From Scilla litardierei (taxonomy: Eukaryota; Streptophyta; Magnoliopsida; Asparagales; Asparagaceae): a stretch of 64,000 bases of DNA. The translations under genes were made by a program, and so were the position numbers. Location: the NCBI GenBank assembly GCA_030789695.1, contig CM061132.1, forward strand, positions 153,804,817 to 153,868,816, written 5' to 3'. Shown one piece after another: positions 55,404 to 64,000 of the stretch; the first letter of the stretch is position 1, and each line of letters starts with the position of its first letter. Below the pieces are notes generated by a model that saw only the letters and a list, made by a program, of their open reading frames with translations, did not search any database and was not told the origin of the DNA.

Positions 55404-58400
55404 TTCTACCCACCTTAGAAATGATTCCGCCCTCGGAATCACTCACACTAGTAATAATATTACTCATATAACCTTATACCCGCAACTCTCATACCTACTC
55501 GTAAAGATTTCTAATCCTGTAACTTCGAACAACATTCCTCAATAATACCCCATAATCCATCTTTTCACTGGGCAAAGCCACGACTAAACTCACGTCCTAA
55601 TACTATATTTCCATCACTACCGTTCCAATTTCCAACTCCAAGTTCTCATAGAAATAATAACATCTTCTGATATCGTACCACTCCACTAAGCATCATCATC
55701 GCTCATTAATATCTTTTGAATTTCTAAATCTTTTCCCATCGTTAATAAATCTCCAAAAATGAGATTCTAGTCATCCACCAATCCAAGACAAAAACATTTG
55801 TCTATCCTGTAATTCCTTCACCAATCAGTAATCGTCGTGTCTTCAATACATTCTCGTCATATTTCCCCATAAATTATCCACCAAATAATTTTGATCTATC
55901 AGAAGTACATCACATCCTACTCACTATAACTAATCCCAACCAATGTTAAGTCCGAATATCTAAACATCCATTAATCTCAACACGTCGTGTTATCCTCAAA
56001 GTCTTCTCACGTCAATTCATCAATCAGTCTCAATGCTAATATAAGCTCTTCTCAATCTCATGATCACCCTAACTCATACTATTCTCGGCAGTTACTCCTA
56101 TCTACTACCCGTCTAAGCCTCAAGTCTGATAAGTCATCATCTCCTCGCATTTAATCTCATTCAAACAGAATTCTCCATTGAGTCCATCACACTTCGGTTT
56201 TATAAATAAGTCTGAGACAGTTCATTCTTTTCATCCAAAAAAAAATATTCTAATCCGTCATCCTTGTGTTCCCAAAATCAATTAATCATTGCCATAATAA
56301 AACTCATCTCACTCCAAGCCTACCTGCAAACAAAAATCCTATAACGATAATAGCCAGCCCCAATTAATATAACAACCATAAACACGAAAATTTTGTTTAA
56401 GGGAGAAAGAAGAGAATAGAAAGAGAGATTTAAGGCCAAAGAAATATTTTAAAACATTTGGGGAAAAACGTGTGGTGTTGCGGTAATGGATGAGGGATGT
56501 TAAGTGATTTGTGATCTTGTGAGCTAGTTTTAAAACTTTAAAGATTTGGTTTTTAAAAAAAACAAAGTTTTGATATGATTCACATACAACCAAGATAAAC
56601 CATTCATTAAAATTAAAACTAAGTCTAAGGATCTGCCTGCGATGACACCATTCATATAAGTATGAATACCGTCATTTAGACAACTCCCATCATACCATGG
56701 TTAACACTGAGTACACATTCAAGACACAGGAGACAAACATCAGGATCCTAAAGATGACACACTCATACAGGTCTACACACTCTACCTATACTCAAGCACT
56801 GCAACGACATCACCTACCAGAGGGCCTACTCCTAAACTGGAGATAGCATGGATAACTACAAGGTCTAATGTCTAGATAAAAGAAGGAAAGAAAAATAAAT
56901 CAAAAGCGGAACGAAATAAGATCGGAAGGATAGAGGTCAAATAAGGCAAGATAAGGAGGTAGTTGGTTGGGTGTAAAACGATTGTTTTGCAAATGAAAAA
57001 AAATAAGTTTACACAAAGGTTTTGAAATGTGGTCACGAGAAACATAGAACAGATATAATAATAATAAAATAATTGAAGTTCCCCCTAGTTTAGGAAAAAT
57101 ATTTTAAAAAGTATGCACGGTAAGTGATTTAGAAATAGATCTTGTAGCCCAGAAAAATATAAATTGAATTATCAAATTGTTAACACGGTTTTTAAAAATG
57201 AAAATATGAAAGATACCGATTTGAAATAATTTCCAAATAGTAACTTGAAAATTGACGTCCAAGGAGATTTCAAAATCTAAGAAGGAACTTTTAATCGAAA
57301 AGCAATAAATTTTAAATATTTATAATAAAGGGTTTTCAAGGAAGTTAAACCGAGCGAAGAATTTAATAATGGGTTTCGAAAACAAGGAATAAAGGAAATA
57401 AAAGTGGGATGAGGTAGCGATTGTTTTGTAAACGAAAAAAAATAAATTTAAACAAAGGTTCTTGAAGTATGAGCACGATGAACATATAGATGTTTATATG
57501 TAATAAATTTAAAATCCCCCTTTGTTTTAGAAAAATATTCTAAAGTACGTACGTAAATGGTTAAAATAATTTCGTAGGTATAAAAAATGATATATTGAAG
57601 TCCCGAAATAATAACAAAGTTTTAAAACTAAAATTCGATGGATACTGATTCGAAAATAAGTACGAGGTCGTAACTTAAAACTTTTACGACCGAAAGGTTT
57701 CAAAATTTGCGAAAGAATTTTAACTCAACCGAAGGTAAGAAATTTTAAATAATTAATAAAAGTTTTCAAAGAAGTCAAATTGGGCGGAGAATTTAATAAT
57801 GAATTTCGAAAATACTTTTAAAGGAAGCAGGTTTTGGGAAAAGGGGAAATTTTGAAAATAAATACAAGATAGTAGAAATATATTGTGTAGTTTATAAAAG
57901 TAATATATATATTTTGGAAACAAGGCAAATAATAACTGAATTTGAGGAATAATGATTTAAAACGAGTGCGAGATATTGACTTAAAATTTTTACGTCCAAG
58001 AAAGCTCCAAGTCAATTAAAAGTTTTAACTCGATCCAAAACAACAACTTTTAAATATATAATATAGGGGTTTTCAAAGAAATCAATCTGAAGCGAAAACT
58101 TAATAAGGAAAGTCGAAAATAATTTTAGAGAAGGTAGAATTGGTCAAGGAAGGGATTCGAAGGATCGATGATGATCGTCAGGAAACGATCACGAGAATCG
58201 AGAGAAAGGAAAAAAATGATCGCATGAAGATTACGCGTAAGATATTAATCGTGAAGAGCTACGATGGGACTCTATGGTCGATAGCACAAAATTTGCAAGG
58301 ATCAGAGGGATGCTAGAGGACAAGGGTTCTAATCATCGGGTCGTCTAAAGATTAAGATAACTCAGCTCTAAGACTTCCTAATGAGCTAGACTATAATCAG

Positions 58401-58722
58401 GATCTAAAGGGAAAGTTCCTAAGAGAATCGAGGTTACGTTCTGCTGGGCCCGAAGTCAATGGAGCTGGGCGAGCGACTAACTAAAAGAAGGACTCTAGAT
58501 ATCTAATACGATCAGAATCAAATGGGGATGCTAAAATAGTCTAGGACGAGGACGACTAAATCTTAACCAAGACATCCGACTATCAACCTGGGACGTCTAC
58601 CTAAGTCTTCCTACTATCTAAGACTGGGAAACTAATTCAGACTTGTACGTGGATATCAAATGAATGCGGTACTTTTATTGTTCCGAACTTTTGCAAGACC
58701 TGCATGGGCCACCACTAAAACC
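55404..58722 (-). other. Interior 2 of the B array
   Basis: 3319 bp, same length as interior 1. I compared the first 1.6 kb side by side and saw no difference; the longest open frames in the remainder are also identical. Confidence 0.9.
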
Positions 58723-61700
58723 TGTCACGCCCCGCTTCCCAAATTGGACGGAAGCGAAACGTGACGAGGCCCGCTTAGGCCAGAGCTGAGAAGCTCGACC
58801 CAATAAGCGTCTGTAGAGGTACCATTTTAAAAGATTTTCAGGTTCTTGCATTTTTAAAGTTCGAAACAACAAAAGTACAGAAAAGAAATTTGCATTCATT
58901 AAATTAGAGATATGATATCCAACAAGTACAAAGTCTAAAAAGAAGCCTAAGCGTGGCAACAAACTATCTAAAGGAAACTGAAAGTAGTAACCTCTGAAGG
59001 TGGCGACTAAAAAGACCTCAAGGTCTGGTCCTCGTCAGGCACGTGCTCTGGGTCGACGTCCTCGGCTCCACGTACTCCAGCGAGTCTGCTTCGTCCACGA
59101 TCTCTGGCTGATCACCTGACGTACAGCACCCAAGAAAAAGGAACTGTACGTCAGGTAAAGTCTACAAGAAGGGTTAGACTTTACTGCAAGTGCACCGAAC
59201 TCTAAACAACGGTTTACTGGTTGATTAGCATGCTGAGGTTCTTTTACACAACGATTTACTGGTTGATTAACATGCTGAGGTTATAACAGAGTACACGACA
59301 GGAAGTAACGCAGCAGGAAGTAAAACGGGACAAGTAGTAGTCGTAGCGTGTGCTACCAACTACGGGACTAGCCTACAGGTGTCAAGACAAGACGTGACGT
59401 GACGGAAACAAGGCAGGACAAGACAAGTGAGACACGAAAGGGTTCACGCCTTACGGTTCGAGGGGGATCAGACCCTCTTGCCGTGCGCACGCTCAACCCA
59501 ACCCCAAACCCCAAGACAAGACAAGACAAGATATCCGTACAAGGGATCACTCGCTCTAGCTTGGCGAGTGCCCTATTGCCCGCAGGCTGAGAATCCGTAC
59601 AAGGGATCACTCTCTCTAGCTTGGAGAGTGCCCTATTGCCCTCGGGCTGTGTATCCGTACAAGGGATCACTCTCTCAACTTGGAGAGTGCCCTATTGCCC
59701 GCAGGCTGTGAGTCTGTACAAGGGATCACTCGGCGAGTGCCCTATTGCCCAGCGGGCTGTGCAAGACGGGACGTGACGTGACAAGACGGGAAGGGTTATT
59801 CTAGGGTGTCCACACACACGCACACACATGATAGCCCTACAGCATGAAAAAGTTGTTGTTGTCAGGCTCAGACTTCGTCGTCAAGTCTGAGCCGTCAAGA
59901 GTTGTCCCGGACGCTATCATTTCACGTCCGGTTCTATTTGTTCACAGTTAACAGTTCTAACCAACTAAGGCCTAAGCACGGCCAAAAGTGCAAGTGGATA
60001 CACTTGCCTGCGATGGCGAGTGTGTCGTCCGTCCGGGGCGTCTCGTCCAGTCGTCGCGTCCGCGGTAGTCCGTCTGTAACAGTCACGGCGACGGTGTCAG
60101 GTCGCGAATTCGTCAAATCCTATTAGGTTTCGTTTCTAGGTTTTCGGGACTATCCTATTCGTCAAAAGTCACTTTTTGATGTATCAACCTAATCGACGAT
60201 CTATCCTATGTGCACAGTCAAATTTGTCCGTTCGTCGATTTTCTATGTTCGTACAACGTTTTACAGGAGCTGAAAATTAAATTTAGTTCAAGTTGACGGT
60301 TTTTAGTTTAGGGTTCAGTCAGCTATTGTGGGGGTTTCTACGAGTTTCGGGGAACCAACCTGAACCGGAGTTTGCTGTCGATTGGATGTCGGGTCTGATC
60401 GGAGGACTCCTCGGCTTCAGATCTGGTCCTCGCACGATTCTCCAAAAGTCCAAACTTGCGACGAAGGCCTACGACGTGTCGCAACGTCGTAGACGGCAAA
60501 TCCGCGAAGTAGCACGTCCAAGCGGGGCCCACAGCAGTGCTAGGGGTCCAAGGGGGCCCACAACACCTCAGGAGCACTTGGGGGGCCCACCACAGAAGTT
60601 GGTGTGGAAGAAACAGTGTTGCGACGAAGTTCGGTCGGTCGGGCTTGGTCGGTGCGGTGGTTCCTCTCGGTCAGACCGAGAGGGGCTCTCGGTCGTGCAA
60701 GTGCAGCGCAGGCGGAGGCGGGGGCTTGGGCGGTGCGAGGGATTCCCTCGGTCAGACCGAGGGATCCCGTCGGTCGGGCGCTGTGGGGGTGCGGGCATGC
60801 AGCGCTTGGGCGATGCGGAGCGGCCTCTCGGTCGCTGCGGGCGAACCGACCGGTCAGGCGCTAGCGGGTGCGGAGCGGATGCGGAGCGGTGGCAACGAAG
60901 CGGGTGCGGGCTGTTCTCTCGGTCAGACCGAGCGACGGCCTCGGTCGGAGCGGGGCGACAGCGGGGGGCGATGCAGCGGAGCGATGCAGCGGCGATGCGG
61001 AGCGGAGCGCCGGTCGTGCAAGGGGATTTGCGGGGGAGAGCTCCGGTCGTGCACGTTGCGATCGTCGCAACGTTGCGACGAACGTCGGGAAGGGGTTTTT
61101 GACGGCTAGGGTTTGTGTGGCTGCGAAAATAACCTAGCCTAGGGTTTATTTAAATAGAAAAGAGTTAGGATTAGGGTTTGGGTTAAGAAAAACGTAATCA
61201 AAATAATTAAAATAATTAATATAATTTAAAATTGCTCTCCTTTCCCTCACGCAAGATGGGTGCGGCCAAAAATTCTGAAACTTTGTCAGAAAATTATTTA
61301 ATACGTTATTATAATATAGTAATTTTATTGTAATTAAAACTTTTATAAAAATAGGTTTTAAAATTATTTAAAACTTTCAAAAAAATGGAAAATAGGTCAA
61401 ATTAAATCCAAAAATTATAAAATAATTTTGGGGTATTCTAGATGACTAAAGAAAGATAGTGGAGAAGACGGATCTAAATTTCAATGTCGAGAGACGAAAC
61501 TAAAATTCGTAACGTCTCGCATCAAAACAGAAAGTCGCGACGTCACGTCAATTAAGATAGCGTCGCTGAAGAACGACTCGAGATATATCGTCCCCATGTT
61601 ATTCCACAATCTAATACTTTCAGAGACGATCACGACGACATATCACACAAAAACGTTCAAAAACAAATAAAGTCTAAAATAAACACGTGCACGATCAAAA

Positions 61701-61741
61701 GCACGTGCACGAAGAAGATACGATTGAAACAGGCCGTTACA
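58723..61741 (-). repeat. LTR 3 of the B array (5' LTR on the element strand)
   Basis: 3019 bp, with private bases at 59903, 61312 and 61718. Outside it lies the target duplication ACTAT, then element C DNA. Confidence 0.95.
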
Positions 61742-61746
61742 ACTAT

Positions 61747-61998
61747 GTATGTATATGTAGTGAGTGTACATAGTGGTGTGGATGTGCTACTAAATGAGAA
61801 GTAGGATGTATCTGTGATATGTATGTGATACAGATGTGTTTGGATGACAGTTAAGCATATATTGTATATAAGTATGGTGTAGGTATGTATTCTTTTTTGT
61901 ACTTCATGGGTAGTAAGACTATCATACCTATCTAACCTTTGACGAGACTCACACCTTTGAAAGTGCGAGGATAGACTTGATTTTTAAGGTGGGTAGAA
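61747..61998 (+). other. Interior of element C, right part, with polypurine tract
   Basis: Resumes the TATGTATATG-type sequence interrupted at 46046. AAGTGCG-AGGA-TAGACTT at 61961-61978 looks like a decayed version of the AGGA-loop hairpin (outer four pairs kept). TTTTTAAGGTGGGTAGAA then leads directly into the 3' LTR. Confidence 0.75.
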
Positions 61999-64000
61999 TG
62001 TAATGGCCCAGAGTGCTATGTACGTATGGCCTATATGTTTGTATGCTTTATAGTGTGTATTTACTTGAACGTATGTATGTAGTGTGTATATCATATCTCT
62101 GTTGTCTGTCTACTTGTATGTTTCGGTGGATGACTTAAGTGATATATGGCGTCACATTGGTGATTGGTAGTCTCTATTGGTTGCCTACTTGGATAGATTA
62201 TTGGGTGTATTGTTATTAAGAGTGTATCCTTATCATAATTCTTAAGTGTATTCTTATTATTATTCGTATCATTGTTAGAATTATGATTATGCCTATCCTT
62301 ATTTGATTATGATGAGGTGAGTATGTTGGTGTAGGGGTGTGTCTTGGTATTGGGTGTGTGCTTAGTATTGGGTAATTAATAGAGAAGTGGAGTTGTGTGT
62401 TAAGAGAAGTGGGTGTGTATGAAAGAAGTAGGGAATGGCATTCCTTTGTAATTAGCATACACAATTGGAGGGCTTTTATGCAGTGGATTTATGCACAACC
62501 TTACTTAGTCTAAGAGGTAGAAGTGTATAAAGAAAGAATAGCATAAAACTCTCTAAACTCTTCCACAAGCTTCTACAACTCTCTCATTCTTTCTCCAAGC
62601 TACTCTTCATCATTTCCCTTCCCTCCTCACTCATTCCACCATGCTCTAGGCTGAATTTCTCCCATGGGTAAAAAAAAGAAGGGAAAAAGAAAAGAAATGG
62701 AAAGAAAGAAAGGAGAGAGGAAGAGGAAGAGGAAGAGGAGGAAGGAGAAGGAAGGAGGAGAAAGAGAAGAGAAGTTCTCTCATCTTAAATTGAGATATGA
62801 ATCCAATTTTCCCTATTATTCTATTTGGTTGTCATTTGTAGAAGTGGTACATGTTTAATTTTGAGCTTAATACATGATTAACTGCATGAAACATTTTTGT
62901 TCTTGATGCTGAAAATTTTATCCTGAAAAGCTGAAAATTTGACTAAGTTCCGAGCTTAATTAGCAATTAGGAATGCTTTGAAAATTTTATATGTTGTGTA
63001 TCTCGTAGTTATGAACAACTTTCATTTAGATCATTTTCCAAAATTCTAACTGTATGATTTGATAAAAATTCGGATATGTGTACCGGTCTGGTTTCAATCA
63101 AAACTGAACACCTTTTACGAAAACGGGTATAACTCTCTGCACACTTTATGGAAATTGTTGTTCTTGGTCTTGTTGGAAAGTTAACAAGTTTATCTACAAT
63201 TTCATATCAGTGCATAAATTTTGAAATTCTGACTGCAATAGGCCCAAAATCATAAATCAAGACAGACTCTGAAATCTGTCTGGAAAACAGATTTGACAGA
63301 CTTCACCATATAATTCACTATAAATCACTTAATTAATATATTTGCCTGAAATTGTATCTGTGAATCCAAAACTATCATACCTACAACATTCATTTACATT
63401 TCATTATTATGTTCCATACAAAAATATGGAGTAAAATTCCATTCAACTTGACCGTTGTGCAATTTCCAGCAAGCTGAATGTGAAGAGATACTATAACTAT
63501 GACATCATGCTAAATTTTCTTCTATTATGCATGTGCATTAGTGTTACTTGAAGTAGGAATTCCATCTACTTATGGATTATTATTCAAATTCATCCAAGCA
63601 TTATCTTTAATTATGGAGTGCATCCCTTTTCATGTCATGACTCTAATATGTCTCATGTTGCTTTGGGTTTCTTGTTGCTAATTGGTCCATGCTATTACTT
63701 TAATGCTAATAGACTCTTGTTGTTTCAATTGGATTCAATTAATATGTGTTATAGTTCATGCCTACAAAGTGTTTGTGGGAATGTTTAAATGAAGTTAAGC
63801 ATGAAATTTGTCATTAGTTTCATGTTGTACCAATTGATTTAATGAAGTTGTCATTATGCCACCATGAGTTTGTTGGAATGCCTACATGAAGTCAAGATGT
63901 CATCTTGCTTTAGTTTTACTAATTTCATGTTGGACTAAAGGATGTTGGCATATGTTTTGTTGGCTCATGCTTAATTAATTTCATGTTGAATGTGAAAGCA
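61999..64000 (+). repeat. 3' LTR of element C (partial, runs off the window)
   Basis: Aligns with 41187-43185 at about 97% by eye over the first 300 bp. By length of the 5' copy it should continue for about 1.28 kb past the window. The lysine-rich open frame near 62664 is the purine tract of the LTR, not a gene. Confidence 0.9.

Larger units (their letters stand above)
46047..61741 (-). mobile_element. Element B array: LTR-internal-LTR-internal-LTR (non-coding, LARD-like)
   Basis: Three LTRs of exactly 3019 bp (46047-49065, 52385-55403, 58723-61741) separated by two interiors of exactly 3319 bp. The period is 6338 bp. The whole array is flanked by one perfect target duplication, ACTAT (46042-46046, 61742-61746), with no duplication at the inner junctions. 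On the element (-) strand each LTR runs TGTAACGGCC to GGCGTGACA. The PBS-like block lies after it, and TTCTAAGGTGGGTAGAA precedes it. The interiors hold no gag or pol. The structure is expected from unequal crossing-over between LTRs of one inserted copy. Confidence 0.93.
41187..64000 (+). mobile_element. Element C: large non-coding LTR retrotransposon (LARD-like), 3' end outside window
   Basis: The 5' LTR is 41187-44465 (3279 bp), TGTAATGGCCC to GTCGTGACA. The 3' LTR begins at 61999 and is cut by the window end. The PBS region starts at 44466. The 3' LTR is preceded by TTTTTAAGGTGGGTAGAA. Its own interior is only about 1.8 kb (44466-46041 plus 61747-61998) and encodes nothing. Over the first 300 bp the LTRs differ at about 10 places, roughly 3%, so it is much older than the B array inserted in it. 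Left flank AAAGC; the right one is not visible. Confidence 0.88.

Noticed and set aside
62664..62858. Lysine/arginine-rich 64-codon gene
   Set aside because: It is the purine tract of the C LTR. The matching place in the other LTR (41861) has stops and the same composition.
1..64000. tRNA, rRNA, organelle insertion or bacterial operon
   Set aside because: I found no T-arm-like GGTTCGANTCC in cloverleaf context, no rRNA cores and no organelle-like coding blocks by reading. A tRNA scan was not possible, so a divergent tRNA could be missed.

Overview
This window is plant nuclear DNA. Both recognisable genes have GT-AG introns, one protein carries an Arg/Ser-rich organelle presequence, TATA boxes are plant-like, and most of the sequence is plant-type LTR retrotransposon (PBSs matching initiator tRNA-Met or of the Athila/Tat type) plus hAT-like non-autonomous elements. 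I see no CRISPR array, operon, rRNA or tRNA gene. The species cannot be fixed; the GC-rich first exon of the gene at 38.3-39.0 kb is compatible with a monocot, but this is weak.

Layout. 1.2-5.5 kb: a four-exon + strand gene (join 1303-1318, 1404-1508, 2027-2059, 4374-5293; 357 aa) of unrecognised function, with an acidic 23-residue repeat and a basic Gly/Arg tail. 5.7-8.4 kb: a gag-only LTR element on the - strand. 8.6-13.2 kb: two non-autonomous hAT elements with 8-bp target duplications. 13.2-21.9 kb: an Athila/Tat-like LTR element carrying only a broken gag, with a second gag-only element nested just before its 3' LTR. 21.9-33.6 kb: intergenic, with a decayed copy of an exon of the first gene (24.7 kb), a MITE, a third gag-only element, and many short tandem duplications and foldback repeats. 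34.0-35.9 kb: a deleted Ty3/gypsy element with an integrase tail. 38.3-39.0 kb: a two-exon - strand gene for a 205-residue, probably mitochondrial protein. 41.2 kb to the end: a large non-coding LTR element (LARD-like, 'C', LTR 3279 bp) whose 3' LTR runs off the window. Inside it, on the opposite strand, sits a younger related family ('B') in the rare form LTR-internal-LTR-internal-LTR, with exact 6338-bp periodicity and one ACTAT target duplication around the whole array.

How the parts relate. Only two loci look like host genes and nothing suggests that they cooperate. The rest is a nested record of transposition: element C inserted first (its LTRs differ by about 3% over the first 300 bp), then B (8 variable sites among three 3019-bp LTRs). 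The best candidates for something new are RNA-structure signals. One is a hairpin with an AGGA-type loop and covarying stems just upstream of the polypurine tract in several unrelated elements. The other is a run of covarying hairpins in the leader part of the B LTR.
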